A stretch of DNA of 64,000 nt from Chamaea fasciata. Lineage: Eukaryota > Chordata > Aves > Passeriformes > Sylviidae. The first letter of the stretch is position 1, and each line of letters starts with the position of its first letter. A program made the translations under genes and the position numbers. The stretch is taken from assembly GCA_029207755.1 (NCBI GenBank), contig JARCOQ010000006.1, positions 24,200,022 to 24,264,021 of the forward strand, read 5' to 3'. Under the pieces are notes generated by a model. That model was not told the origin of the DNA, did no database searches, and was given only the letters and a program-made list of their open reading frames with translations. Below, piece after piece: positions 1-12,451 of this stretch.

Positions 1-455
1 TCTGAATGGCAAGATGTCATTTCTTTGCCTGAGAATTATAAATACATTGTTGCTAGGAAACAGTTTCCAAAGACAAATTTTTGAAGGACAGCCATTGTAT
101 AGATTTTAAAAATGTCCCAACTATAATCTCAAAGCAATGCAAAAACAAAAAATTCCCTTACGGGATTAGAAGAGGAAGGATGGAGAGACTCTGTGGGCAG
201 AAACAGCTACTTAGTAACCTGTTTTACTAGGTAACCCTTCTATTATGTATCCTTATTTTACCCTCTTCCTATACCATGTAAAACATACCTTTCTGAGACT
301 ATAATTCAAGCAGTATTCAAGCATGATTGTGGCTCCCAGTTTTCAGGCATATAATCTGATGTCCATAGGAACAAAAACAGGTTAGCTCAGAAATGGACAT
401 AGTATGGGCCTTCCTCAAAAGTACTTATTTGCATATTTGGGTATATTTAAATTTT

Positions 456-458
<3 letters not shown>
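1..458. other. Noncoding AT-rich sequence, nothing recognised
   Basis: No repeat family, RNA gene or protein-like frame was recognised. The stretch leads into an AT microsatellite, and the small open frame that runs into it simply encodes the microsatellite. Confidence 0.6.
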
Positions 459-549
<91 letters not shown>

Positions 550-566
550 TGTATGTATGTATGTAT
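459..566. repeat. Compound microsatellite (AT)n-(ATGT)n
   Basis: About 32 uninterrupted AT units (459-522) pass directly into about 11 ATGT units (521-566), followed by a few degenerate gtatattt units. The compound structure suggests that a G substitution arose at one end of the AT run and spread by slippage. The Tyr-Ile and Met-Tyr-Val-Cys peptide that can be read through it is an artefact. Length is probably polymorphic. Confidence 0.97.
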
Positions 567-1176
567 ATTTGTATATTTGTATATAAAAACTGGATAAGTC
601 TATTTGGAAAGTCTCAGAAATGTGCCATCATGGCAACCTCAATAAAAGCTGGGTGAGGTGACAGCTGCACTGAAATTATTGACACTAGAAATGTTTCTGC
701 ATGACCCAGCTGCTAAATATGTGAGATTTTTATTTCCTAAAGTGTCTTTTAGATGATGTTGATTTGAGAAGACCAAATGCCACTGTGCCTGAACTTGCAC
801 CTCTGTAGAATATTCTATGTAGTCTTGTTTCTTGGGATTAACTTTAGAGAATTCACCATTCTGCCCCTTGTCCCAGAGGCTCTCTTGTCCAGTCTTGCAT
901 GTCCCCACACTGTGGGCTCCAGGCAAGGAAAAACCACCACATATTCCCCAGAGAAGCAGTCACACACTCAACTCACAGTCTCTACACTGACCAGTGCCGA
1001 ACAAATCTTCCCCCTGCTCCCCCTGCCATGTTCTTTTCACAGCAATCCCCTGTACATACCTTCCCAGACAGGCTGTCCTTTGCTTTGAGACATCTTCTGT
1101 AATAAAACCCAGGCTGCATTTCAGAAGCATCTGTAAGAGAAAAACCTCAAACCTGCTCCATCTGCTGCCCCTGTTC
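567..1176. other. Noncoding sequence of moderate GC, nothing recognised
   Basis: From about 780 the GC content rises above the window average and several overlapping open frames of 60-110 codons occur on both strands. None resembles a known protein, and the mutual overlap is what chance frames in GC-richer DNA look like. An AATAAA-like signal occurs near 1100. The only point of note is the possible exon immediately downstream. Confidence 0.5.
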
Positions 1177-1184
1177 TCTTTCAG

Positions 1185-1415
1185 GGACAGTATTTTGCAG
1201 CAGCTGTTTTCTGATGAGAGGTTCAGGCACAGCCTTGGGAGGCAAATAGACTCTGGAACACCTGCAAAAGCCATGGCCAGCGCTTTCAGAACTCAAGGCA
1301 ATTTTGGTGCAGAAAAAGAGTGCCTGTGAGCTCAGAAGATAAAATAACATATATGCTTATAATTTGGCAGTAGCACCCTAATTACTGATTGAGATACTCA
1401 AGTAATACAAATAAA
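1185..1415 (+). other. Candidate 3' terminal exon (weak)
   Basis: A pyrimidine-rich tract (about 1160-1182) ends in CAG at 1182-1184 and looks like a splice acceptor. An open frame follows in which the first exon base would complete a split codon. It continues 47 codons (1186-1326) to a TGA at 1327-1329, and an AATAAA polyadenylation signal lies 80 bases further on (1410-1415). The predicted peptide has a balanced composition with segments such as DERFRHSLGRQ and SGTPAKAMASAFR and lacks the Ser/Leu/Phe bias of chance frames here. I do not recognise it. The order acceptor, short frame, stop, polyA signal is what a last exon looks like, but each element is common by chance and no donor or upstream exon is visible. 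Confidence 0.18.
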
Positions 1416-2138
1416 TACCTAGGAGTCTGGCCAGTATTCAGGTTCCTCTGATTGCTTCATTTGCCAACATCCAGATGAGACTTTCCAATCTGTCCTATAA
1501 AACTCCCTTTCTGCTTTACCAGAGAAAGTTGTTTCCAGAAGAAAACTAATTCACAAAGATAGTGAAAGTCTATCAGGAGGCAAAAAGAATGAGGTAAAGG
1601 CTCAGAAGTCAGAGCTCAAGGGATGCTTGGCTGAACAAGAAAAATGCTGCTGAGAGATTCTAGCTGTGCAGGTGCATGAGACAAGGTGTCTATGTAATCA
1701 TTACTTTTTCACGGAAGAGTAATTCTAACACTCCTTTGGTCCATACAATGGAAATGAGTTTGTTTTTTTTTTTTTTCAAAACATGAAGCTTTCATTACTT
1801 TCATGATGTAAACTTTCATATTTAATCAAATTTCCATTATGATTAGAAAAATTTATTATTTATTTTATACACTATAAAATACAAAAAAGTGCAAAATGTA
1901 CGTAGGCAAAGAAAACATACATAGTAATATAACTAATCAATACAATTTTGCAGATGCATCACTGAATGCAGGATTTTCTTTGCATGTTTCTCACTTCAGA
2001 ATTTCTGACCCAAGGTAATCTAAAGAAACAATAGTAACACAAAGCTGCCTGGACAATGACTATGGAATTTTCACTGCAATAAATTAAAATTGAAGTATTA
2101 GTCACCATTTAAGACTAATTTAAGAATAGAACTTCAGA
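1416..2138. other. Noncoding sequence, nothing recognised apart from a T run
   Basis: AT-rich DNA with a 14-base T run at about 1763-1776. No protein-like frame or known repeat was seen. Confidence 0.6.
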
Positions 2139-2362
2139 ACCATAGAATCACTGAGGTTAGATAGGACCTCCAAGATCATCAAGTTCAACCTTTGACTGAA
2201 TATCAGCATGCCATGAATCTCATGTGACTGGCCTCAGTCCATTGATCCAGCCTGTCCAGATTCCTCTGCAGAACCTTCCCTGCAGTGGAACAACACTCCT
2301 GCCCAACTTAGTGTCATCTGCAAATCTATGAAGGATGCACTCAATCTCCTCATCCAAATGAT
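2139..2362 (-). mobile_element. CR1 LINE remnant, internally deleted
   Basis: Read on the minus strand, 2362 to about 2235 matches the distal reverse-transcriptase part of avian CR1: the 'ttggatgaggagattgagtg' region, then 'gcagatgacactaagttggg' and 'gacaggctggatcaatgg', which encodes the conserved F-A-D-D-T-K-L stretch in intact copies. After a jump the sequence matches the CR1 3' terminus near 2141-2195, with the inverted 'catagaatca' end. Several hundred bases of the consensus between these parts are missing, so this is an internally deleted or 5'-truncated, inactive copy. Confidence 0.82.
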
Positions 2363-3343
2363 TTTAAAAAATAAAGTCCTATTGCAAGGTATCCTTGTTA
2401 TATAGAGGGAGGAGTTCCCAAATATACAAATTGAGAAGCACATTTTTCTGATTTTAAAGTTTTGTATTACATTAGATAGATCACTAGTTCTGGAACTGCA
2501 TTTATTTGCATTTATGTCTGAAATATGCACTGGCATTAAAGCATAATGGACATGGTGACCAAAATGAAATATGCTTAAATATCTTGCAATGTAATAGTGA
2601 TTCCTAAGTTATGTCTCTGGGTCTCTAAATTAATGGCTAAATACAAAAAACACCGTAAATATCCAAGTTGACAACTACAGTCCCAAAAGGCTGTCCTTCA
2701 CTAGCTGTTTAGTTAGGGAGAATAACCTAATAAAATCTAAAAGTTTTGCTCTTAGGGTCTTGCAGTTTTTCAGCCCCAGAAACTGCTGTGTCAGGTATTT
2801 CAGGTACATCAGGTATTCCATAGTCTTCATTCAAACTCTCAGTCTACACAGCCCCTAGGGGCTTCTCAGCCCTCTGAGGTTTCCAGTCTGTTGGGCATTC
2901 AGTGTTGGTATCCAACCTTTTGCAGGAAAATTCACCAATGCACTTCACCAAACAAAAGCCATGCAGAACATTAGTGTCAAGCACGCCTTAGAAGCCTTAA
3001 ATGTGTTCTGGATCAAAATATCTTTAAAAGGCAAGATATTCTGGAGGTATTCCATGTATTCAAAATATTTTCTCTGTGTTTTTTTGTCAAGACATGGAAA
3101 GAGAATTTCTTCACAGCTACAGTGGGATTGTCTTGTACTTTTTCTCTAGATAAGTTAGCTAATTATATTTGTTTCCTCATTCCCCTGTGTGTGTATAAAT
3201 ACTTAAAGTGTTTTATGTATAGGAAGAATGTTTTCAGTTTTGGTGTGATCAAGTGTAACTGGTGGACCAAAGTTCCGTGTTTCTTGAAATGAGATATAAC
3301 AGATGTGTCCTTCTAAAGTCAGAGGAGCAGGGATAGAAAACTC
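2363..3343. other. Noncoding sequence, nothing recognised
   Basis: AT-rich sequence. A run of three closely spaced tcaggta heptamers sits near 2790-2815. A 62-codon frame at 2961-3149 shows no recognisable domain. Confidence 0.55.
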
Positions 3344-3925
3344 TGTTCTTTTACTCCAGCCAGTAACTGAACCTCACACAGCTTCTTACTCCTTGATGGT
3401 TAGATGGGAGACAATCAAAGGATAAAATTTGTGGGTTGAGATAAGGGCAGTTTAGTAGGTAAAGCAAAATGCTTGCACAAAAGCAACAAAACCCAAGCAA
3501 TTAATTTGCCACTTTTTATGGGCAGGCAGGTGTTCAGCCATCCCCAGGAATGCCTGTCTGTCACGATCTGTCATGTGTAATGGTAACTTGGGAAGACAAA
3601 CACCATCACTCTGAAAGTCCTGCTCTTTCTTCTTCAACAGCCAGCTCTCCACGCTAAGCATGACACCTCATGGATTGGAATATCCCTTGGTTCAGCTGGG
3701 ATCAGGTATCCCAGATGTGTGTCCTCCTAAATTTTTTTGCTCCCCAGCCTCATCAGTGGTGAAGTGGGTTGAGCAGCAGAGAAAGCCTTGGCTCTGTGTA
3801 AGCACTGCTCAGCAGTGTAAAATCATCCCTGTGTTATCAACACTATTTCTAGCACAAATCCAAAGTATATCCTCCTACTAGCTACACTGAAGAAAATTAA
3901 CTCCATCCCAGCCAAAACCAGCACA
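3344..3925 (-). mobile_element. Solo LTR, avian ERVL-type, decayed
   Basis: On the plus strand the element runs from a degenerate tgtt...ccagcc start (3344) to the ccagcaca end (3925), so in the sense direction it begins TGTGCTGG on the minus strand. Diagnostic blocks I recall from this common avian LTR are present: gtgggttgagataag, gcagtttagtaggtaaagc, gggcaggcaggtgttcagcc, acttgggaagacaaac, gagcagcagagaaagcc with tgttatcaacac, and agaaaattaactccatccc. The segment that normally holds the TATA box, next to gcatgac at about 3655, is deleted. The polyA-signal region is also altered. The flanks (aactc and gcttg) do not match, so no target-site duplication survives. No internal retroviral sequence lies beside it. 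It is old and probably inert. Confidence 0.85.
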
Positions 3926-6493
3926 GCTTGTATTATCTCTCAGTTAAATCAAAATCTCTTGAGTAGTAATATAATACACAGAAATTACTATCCTCTGATT
4001 ATTTTCTACTCATAATTGATGACATGGTCTTCTTTCTAATTCTCTAATGTTTCTCATTGATTCAATCAAACATAAACAGTCCTGTTGTAAGGCTTTATAA
4101 GGGTGAAATTATTTAGGTTTGACAAGATTTGGGCAGAAAAAAAAGATGTTCTAAAGCTATTATGTAATTACACTAGATAATGGCTGCTGCCATTCAATTT
4201 GGAGAAATGCAAAGCATTGAATTGGAGAGGGACCAATTTAAAACTTTGCACGCATACAAAAAGTCTTGAGAAGGGAAATTATAATTATTTAAGTCCAGAA
4301 GATCAAGAACTTCCCTAAAAGATTGAAAGCAGATGGACTAATTAATTTGAAGGGAGTGAGGAGTAGGTTTGCTACAAGACAGTAAAATCTGTTATGGTAA
4401 AGATATATATATTAAATCAGAAATTATAAAAAGAATGTTAGTCCATGCCCTTCCCATAATATAAATACAGAAAAGCATTCACAGGCAGTAGGATTAATGT
4501 ATTTGAAATGGTTCAGGCAAATATATTTTTGTGCAAAGTGTACTTTATCTGCAAAACACCCTGTGGAAAATATCTTTCTTCAATACTGTTTAAGATATTA
4601 ACTCCTCACTTCAACTGACAAGTAAGAGTAATTGTACCCAAGATACCTAGTATTATTGATTACAATTTCCTCTGAAGAATCAGTTACTTTATATTCTCAG
4701 AGACACACAGTGTTAAAGGAGCTATGTGGTGTTCAGCTGCTCCAGCAAGATGAACCATCCACTTGCATACCTGGCTGAGACCCCGGAAGGGGAGAACAGT
4801 AAATTCCTAGTTCTCATTGCTGGTGGAGGAGAAATAAGGTTCAGGCAGCTGAGCATTTCCCAGCAGTCTAGTCCAAAAGGAGAATTTTAAAAGTCCTATT
4901 GTGCAAAGTGTTGTATACTTTGATTCATGTCCATCAGGGTACTTTAACTTATGCTTAAATTCGGCATTTAAACTGGTTTGCTTTCAGCACAAGTTTTACC
5001 CCTTGGATCTAGAGATAACTGCAGAGAAAGAGAAGAAAGAAAATGGATATATCTGTATCCATTCACTTCAGAGACGGCAGACCTCAGCACATGCCATTCC
5101 CTTGTGACACCTCATAGAAGAAAACCTTTTCTGACTTCCTCCACAAAGTGTATAAGAAAGTAAAAACTCAGCAAGCAAACCTTATTTTACAACATAGTAG
5201 GATGAGTTTTCCCTCCCCAATGCTTCTCACTTCCTGATGGAGATTGGTAAAATGATCAGTCCTTGCATTTAAGACCTCTCTGGATTTTCTTCCATGCATC
5301 TTTGTCACTCCTTTTTCTAATAAAAATGCTAAATTAATGTCTTTTCTCCTTGATGTAGTATGGAATTTATATAAACTCACTGACTGCTATAAAGCTATTT
5401 TCAGCTGTGTATCTCATAACACTTTCACAGAAATCATCTGATTGATTTTATAGATTTTTAAAATCTCCTGCGTCACATTCCAGAAATAAAGTACTGAAAA
5501 ATATTTCTTTTAACAACGAAGTCCACTACAAGCCGAGACATTTTGGATACATGATGAGTTTCATGCACATAGAGTAACTTAGTAAAAAGTCAGGAAGTTA
5601 ATTATAAAGGGGTTTTTAAATAACATTTGATAACTCTCTTTTTAAAACAGTTTTCAAAATATTTGAGTGTGTCAGAAGTATCCATCTCTGAAAGGTAACA
5701 CATGCATTTTTATGTTTGGTTTGGGGTTTTTTTAGGCATAAAGATTGAAAATTTGACATGTAATGCAATGTTATCTTTGATCATAATTCTGGTTTAAGGA
5801 ATTACTGTCTTTCATGAGTATTCAAATCACTAGCAAAAAGAAAAGGAAAAAGATTATGTAAATAAAAGCTGCAGGAATTTTGGATATGGGGTGACTTTAC
5901 AAGCCTAGTTAAGCATGGCAGGACAGTTATACAGCCCAGTCAAGTATGGCTGATTGATTTTTATCTGCAAATTGTTATCAACTGTGAAAGCTGGCTGCAG
6001 GTTGTTAAAATCAAGAGCCCTGTGCATTCTATTTAGAGAACACTGGTTGCATAATAAATCTGTTTTCCTGTGAAAAGCAGGCAACTGGTATTAATGTTTT
6101 CATCACAAAGAGCAAGAAAACAAAATTTGCCAGAGATGCTGGGTTGAAAAACACTGTTAAAACAAAGATTATGATGTTACACAGGAAGAGCTGCATCCCT
6201 TAAAGCCTGGAGAAAAAGAGTGAGAGCTCAGAGACATGGTGCCGATAACAGCACAGTAGTCAAAGCACACAAAGGACTTTTGGACAAAGTGGGTACTCTC
6301 TAGATACAAAAATTAAGAAAGGAATATAGCCCACCAATACACAGTGGCATGTGTTGGGCATACCACATGATACAATTTTAGCCTCATATTTTGATGAAAC
6401 ACAGAATTAAGCAGGGAGTTAAACATTGATGGGAAAAGGTGGGAGAGTTTCTGTGTGAAAAGGGACTAAAAAGCGCCTGCTTTTTAGCCTACC
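3926..6493. other. Noncoding sequence, nothing recognised
   Basis: About 2.6 kb of AT-rich DNA. Small frames at 4901-5107 and 5168-5380 have no recognisable features. A degenerate direct repeat (ctagttaagcatggc and cagtcaagtatggc) lies at about 5905-5955. Confidence 0.55.
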
Positions 6494-6513
6494 AAAAAAA
6501 AAAAAAAAAAAAA
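6494..6513 (+). repeat. Poly-A run of 20
   Basis: Twenty consecutive A residues. No retroposed sequence could be recognised immediately upstream and no flanking duplication was seen, so this is best treated as a simple repeat. Confidence 0.9.
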
Positions 6514-8670
6514 GAAAGCTTATAAGGGTTATAATTATTGTCTATAAATGCAGCAAAATACATACATATGGAAAGGAAAGAGCAAACATGAGACAACATA
6601 TCCAAAACATTTTTATCTGAAATACTAAAAATATACACTTTGGATACATTACCTTTTGTTAGGTTGGTTTGTCATGATGTTTCAGCTTTCTAGAAGACAA
6701 CCATAAGGAAGTTGAATAACGGTTTATAATGAAAGTTAAGGAATGGTAATTGGTCTATTTTGAAGAACATTTAATGGCAGGAGGGAGTTTTGAAGGGAGC
6801 AGAGGGAAATATTCTTAGATTAGGCCATGAGTTCTACATGAAAAGTCTCATTTCTGTGGCAGTGCCAAGCAGGTAGCAGGGATTTTTAACCATGAGTGAT
6901 GACAAATAATAAGTAGGATGTGTTGGTGTTCATTAGAGTACACTTAGTGTAAATCTACAGAAAACTCAGTGAAATGGCATTATATGAATTAGGATCTAGA
7001 GACCTCCCAATAAGGCTTATCTAAATAACTAGCATATGAATAATTAATTAGCTCCAAAAGTGCCTCATAGATATGCAATAAACGATGACAACCAGTAAAA
7101 GAATGATAAAATATATGAGAAACTAATTAAAAGTTTAAAGGGATATTGTAGTTCAGATATGCTGCATCTCAACCACTGTCCAGATGGGGCCGTGAGTGCT
7201 TTGGTGACCACTGTGTTGTAGTAATGTGAACTGGATATGTATTACAATGCTCTTAATTAACACTACTGGATGACAAAATCTGATACAAGCTTTTTAAGCT
7301 GATAAAAGCTTAAAAAGCAGATTGAGCCTAATTTCTGGAAAATTTGGAAGTGGGAAAAATTCTGGAGAAAACATCTCCAGGCAGTAACTGAGTTTCTCTG
7401 CTCTAAGGCATTGAGAATACTTGTATGGGACAGATGCTGTGAAGAGCATCTGGCTTCTGGGTTGCAGGTGCTGGGCTTCTGGAAGAGGAGTTTTGTACGG
7501 CAGAAGTCAGTTTCTCAGGACAGAAGCAGACTCCTCTGCCTTATTCTGCAGCCAAAGTCATCCACACCAGTGAGAAAAACTATTTTTTATACCTTTTCCT
7601 GAAAAGCTCTTGCTGACATTCTGCAAATAATTCTACTAGCAATGGTGAGTGGAGACTGAGCCAAAGGTAGGAGGGAAAAGAGGAGTTCAGCTTATAAAAA
7701 AAACATTATTAAAGTCAGCACATTACTGGTAAGAGCCATCTCAGAGTCATAATATGTTGCCATGGACTATAGCATTACTTTCCCTGACTGACACAATCAC
7801 TTTCACTGGCAAACAATGTGCAACATTCTCATTACCAGTGCACACTTCAGAAGACGTGACTGAAAAAGTCCTTGGGTAAAATAAAAAAAACCCCAGACCA
7901 CAGTATCTACCAGATATTGTGAGAAGCATTTAGAAATAAGAACAGTTAGAAAACGTAATCATAGTGCAAATTTTCTAAAACAATTAGACAGGTTTTGTAT
8001 TCCATTGAGGCAGCTTCTTGTTAAAATACCAGGGATCTGACTGAGACACATTTTAAGCCAGGTCATACTTTCTTTTTTCTGCCAAATATAATTAAAAATG
8101 TATTGAAATGTGCAAGCTGCACTATTCATTAAGCATTTGCAGATGTAACACCATGAGGAGGACTGCTGCTGTTCTGCTTTTGGCACTTGACATTACCATG
8201 GCAAAAAACATGCTGAGCTAATAGAGCGTCTGCACATTGGAACCTAAAGCACGGCTGGGGTTGAGAAAAGCAATTCCCTAAAATAAAAATTAGCTGTAAT
8301 GCAAGTTCTTGGAATTCTCCTTTAACTAAACAAATTTGTGGTGAAAATGTAATAAATAAGACCAGGACTGGCTAATATAAGCAGGGATATTTTTTTTTGT
8401 CTTTCAATAGATTGTGCAAGTTTGGATTCCTGTTTTATTTAGAACTAACCCAGAATTACCAAGTTTGAAGTGCTTTTCAATTTTTTTATTTGTGAACTAT
8501 GTTCAACCATCATCTTAAATTATTAAATTTGATTTTAAACCTCGATAACAATATGAATTCAAGACCATGGAGAATTCTTCCTGAAAGATACAGGTTTGAT
8601 AGGGTGGTTGTTGATAGGGTAAGTGCAAGAGGATACTTGAACACATACTTTATACCTGAAAAATGCAAAA
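6514..8670. other. Noncoding sequence with one short perfect hairpin
   Basis: AT-rich and without recognised genes. The only structured element noticed is a perfect 12-bp inverted repeat at 7289-7318, listed separately. Confidence 0.55.
7289..7318. repeat. Perfect 12-bp inverted repeat, 6-base loop
   Basis: The arms gctttttaagct (7289-7300) and agcttaaaaagc (7307-7318) are exact reverse complements around the loop gataaa. The flanking bases do not pair. It could form a small hairpin or cruciform; no function is implied. Confidence 0.9.
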
Positions 8671-9038
8671 TCATAGAATCTTTTAGGTTGCGAAAAGAGC
8701 TTTAAGACCATTGAGTCTAATCATTAATCTAACATAGTTTGTCAACCACTAAAGAACCACATCTAGATGTCTTTTAACAACCTCCAGAGATGGTGAATCA
8801 ACTGCTTCCCTGAGCAGCTGTTACAATGATTCACAACTTCTTTGGTGAAGAAATTTTTCCTAATATCCTGCCTAAACCTCCCCTGCTGAATCCTGAGGCC
8901 GTTTCCTCTTGTCTCATTTCGTGTTCCTTGGGATAAGAGACCAACCCACATCTAATCTTCTTGCAGGAAGTTGTAGAGAGTGATAAGTCTTCCTGAGCCT
9001 TCTTTTCTCCTCTATAAACCACTTCAGTTCCCTCAGAT
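8671..9038 (-). mobile_element. CR1 LINE 3' end (ORF2 C-terminus plus 3' UTR)
   Basis: Read on the minus strand this follows the CR1 consensus nearly continuously. It covers the end of the ORF2 reverse-transcriptase domain (gtagagagtgataag near 8975, then gagaccaac), the sequence encoding R-x-D-I-R-K-N-F-F-T, the catccctggaggt-like stretch near 8790, and the inverted terminal catagaatct at 8672-8681. Fragments of the original protein, for example GRFRQDIRKNFFTKEVVNH, can still be read between frame breaks. It is 5'-truncated, as most CR1 copies are. Divergence is high, so it is old and inactive. Confidence 0.93.
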
Positions 9039-10030
9039 TAATGGTTTTCAGCTCCTCGTCTTTGTTTGCCATGCTGTGTGCATTGATCCCACCACCTTAT
9101 TCTTTTTGTGACTGAAATGATAATGTTCAGTAAAAGCTTGGTTCACTCTCTTCTGGCTCAGCAAAATTCCCTATTTTGCAGCTTACCTTCTAGATTTTTG
9201 CTCTGGCCCTGGCCAACGATACAGGGTTTTTAAAGCCAAACCTTAATTTGAATTATTCTTATTGGTAGGTTGTCAAGTATCAGTTTGAATTTTTCTTTGA
9301 GAATCTTAGAAAATCCATTTAATGGAGTTCCCTTCAAGATAATCTATCTGCTGTAATATGAGTCATCATTATCTCTTTTTTGCTTGTTTTCATTCATGGA
9401 CAAGAATCCTGGGTCATTAGTTCAATGACTAGAGAAGCACTCCCCATGTATTCGTTCTTTCAGTATAAGACATTTCCCTTGGCAGACAGTGATTCCTGTT
9501 TACTGAGAACTCCCTCACTACAGGTTGTTTTTACAAACTGTAAACAATTCTGATGTGTCATAACCCACCAATAATTTTGAAAAGTAGCTTATCTCAGTCC
9601 AGTGTCATTCTTGGCTGATGGCCTGGCAGCATCATCTAGATCTGGAAAGGTCAAAAACAAATTCAGTGCCAAAGTAATGATAAGCTGCAGGTGGGACTGC
9701 AAGCTTTCCAAATCAGATAAAATGCCAGGAAATTTTCCCAAAAAGATTTTTTAACATTTATAAAATAATTGAAATAAAATTTGTTAATGTGTCTGTGATA
9801 TGTAAATAGCAGAAGAAAAACTGTAACTTTTGCTGTCTGTAAATTATTGCATCCATCAGAATTTTTTAAACATAATACTAGGGTCAGTGAAATGTTACCA
9901 GATCACATTCCATATTACAAGCTCTCTTTAGTGAATGTTGTGGTCCAATATTTTGTTCCTCGTATGTGTACATGTTATGTGAACATTTGGAAAGCATTTT
10001 TGCAATCAGAACAATGAAAAATATGTTCTT

Positions 10031-10066
10031 ATGACATATGGACTTCTCATGACATATGGACTTCTC
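10031..10066. repeat. Perfect 18-bp tandem duplication
   Basis: The unit atgacatatggacttctc occurs twice head to tail without a mismatch (10031-10048 and 10049-10066), so the duplication is recent or conserved. Slippage between short direct repeats is the likely origin. Confidence 0.96.
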
Positions 10067-10512
10067 CCTCCTTAAAGTCCACAATTAATCCAGAACTTTG
10101 TTGTTACTTAGGAAGAAAAAACACCTGTGAAAAATTCAGAGATGGGGAAAAATCAAAAGCTTAAAGAAGAGACAGACTAATAGGAGCAGGAGGATATAGA
10201 TAGGCAGTGAGCTACCCATGCCCAGTATGGCTTGTAAAATGGCAGTGGAAAATAAACCAGGCATCCCAGCCAAGCACAGGTCTAAAGCAGAAATGTTCAG
10301 AAGGACCTGAGTCTGGGGCCTTGCTCCCAGCCGAGTACTGAGAGTCAGGTGGAGCTCTACTCTCACATAGCACTACCAATGCCCTTGACACTTTATTCAG
10401 GTCTGTCTTTTGCACCTATGCATGATGAGAGACTCATTAAGGCATGTCCATATCAGAAAAAAAAAACCCAAACAGAGGTATTGAAGGACATATATGTGCC
10501 ATCTAGAGATGG

Positions 10513-10568
10513 AAAGACATTGAGAAATCCGAAGACATTAAGAAAAATCCAAAGACATTAAGAAAAAC
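10513..10568. repeat. Three-copy minisatellite, unit about 19 bp
   Basis: Units aaagacattgagaaatcc (10513-10530), gaagacattaagaaaaatcc (10531-10550) and aaagacattaagaaaaac (10551-10568) are near-identical. The second and third copies are closer to each other than to the first, which fits two successive duplications. Confidence 0.93.
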
Positions 10569-12451
10569 AAGCTGGATTACCCCATAAAATATTTTTTTCC
10601 AGGTCAGATTAAAATTTTACATAAGTCTTTTTAATTTCTTCTTTTTGAAATGGGTGACAACACTTAGTTTAATTTGAAGTCTACAAGTCTGATATATTAG
10701 ATAGTCAGGGGCTGAGAGTGTCACTGCAAAGCCCCAGCTATAGCTAGAACTGCAGCAGCCCGCATACCCAGTTGTTTCTGTCCCTTCTCTTTCCAAATAC
10801 TCCGTGGAAAGCATTGATCTATTGAATGAAGTTTGTTTTGGGTTTTTTTTCCCCAAGAGGTTTAATTGTCATCTTGAAAGATCTATAGTTTTATTCAAAC
10901 TTGGGAGTGCTTCTGGAATGGTCATTTTTGTTGATGGCAGTGTTGATATGAGCTACAGCATGCTTCAAGGTGTTTCTCCAGCAGATGGTGAAAAATATTT
11001 TATAATATGGTTGATTGTAACAGTTGAAGTCATTCTTATGTTCCTGGGCAAGCAGATTTTGAAAAACCCCTGAACATTTTCATGATTGCAAGGATGTTTA
11101 AGCAGTTCTCAGGAAAAATATAGCAATACTTACTGTTATCCCTACAAGTTATAATTTCCATATAGCAATGGCCAGATTCCTTCATCTTGCTGCTTTGATG
11201 GTATTGAAGTAAGATGAGGAGCAAAGATTGTAACCAGACTTTTTATTACTGTTTATAAGCGTTAAGTGATGAGAAATAAATGAATAATTATTTTGCATTT
11301 TAGCATCAACAAATAACAAGTATTAACACCAAAGTCTTGGAAATATCATAATCTCTGAGGATGCTGTGGAAAACAGGGTATAGCACTCATACAGAAGCAT
11401 TAATCCATTGTTAATATCTTGAGACTGCTGTATTTATTTGGCTCATGAGGCTGCTGTGTAGTTACTCAATACCTATGCATATCAGATAAATATACAGTCA
11501 TAGCTACTTCCCATGGCATTCAGAATTTATTTAAGAATGAAACAGCACACAGATTATCAATGGATGTGGATTTTCTATGTGTATGTTCACTTCCTGCAAA
11601 TTTTTGTCATAAATTAAATAGGGCATATCAACACCTTATCATTCATCTTTCATCTTAGTTCTTCAGGCTTTGAACTCTAGACTTTCTCATTATGTTTCCT
11701 TTAGATTGGATCTGGAAACTAATGAAAACCTAGAAAAATACTAAATATATTTCTAATTTGATACCTATTAAAATCCAATTTGGAAAAAAATGTGTATTCA
11801 TATCAACCTCAGGGCTGTACAGAAATGCCTTTCAGCTGCCAAAAAGGTTAAATGCAGAGGAAGCACACATAACTAATGAGGTTGATATTAAAGACTACAT
11901 TTTGAGAAGTCTGTTTTAAAGATAGATGCTTTTTTAGCTATTACATTTTACAAATAAAATGAATAATCATGAAAAAAATTATTAATACATATTTTATATT
12001 AATTGCTTCTGCCAATGTTAGGGCTTTATGAGTCTGTAATGAAAACTGAACTCATTAATGCTATTGAAAAGCTTTTGTATTCTGATAATCATGGAAGTGA
12101 TCTGAGATCTATTATTTTTTGAAGTTTTTCTAGCACTAACTTTTCTGTCACAAAAAGTGTTGGTTTCCTTACTACAGTGCAAGATTTTGTTCTCATAAGT
12201 CTTAAAATGTACTGTATGGTACTTGTCTTTGTATATTCAATTTTGGCACATTTTTCCCCAGTTAATAGAGTTTTTTAGTTTATTAACTATTAGAAACAAG
12301 TTTTGAAGTGCAGTTAAATTGTGCGACACTTAGAATTGACTATTTTTACTCCTGGTTTACTTGAAAAATAGAATTTTCTGATTCTGATTCTACAATCTTG
12401 TCCTAAGTACCTAAGCACTACAAAGAAGGTAGTATTCTATCCTTTTTTTAA

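Larger units (their letters stand above)
9039..12451. other. Noncoding sequence with short tandem duplications
   Basis: No gene or known interspersed repeat was recognised. An 18-bp duplication (10031-10066) and a three-copy repeat of about 19 bp (10513-10568) are listed separately. An 89-codon frame at 10804-11073 has no recognisable domain. Confidence 0.55.
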
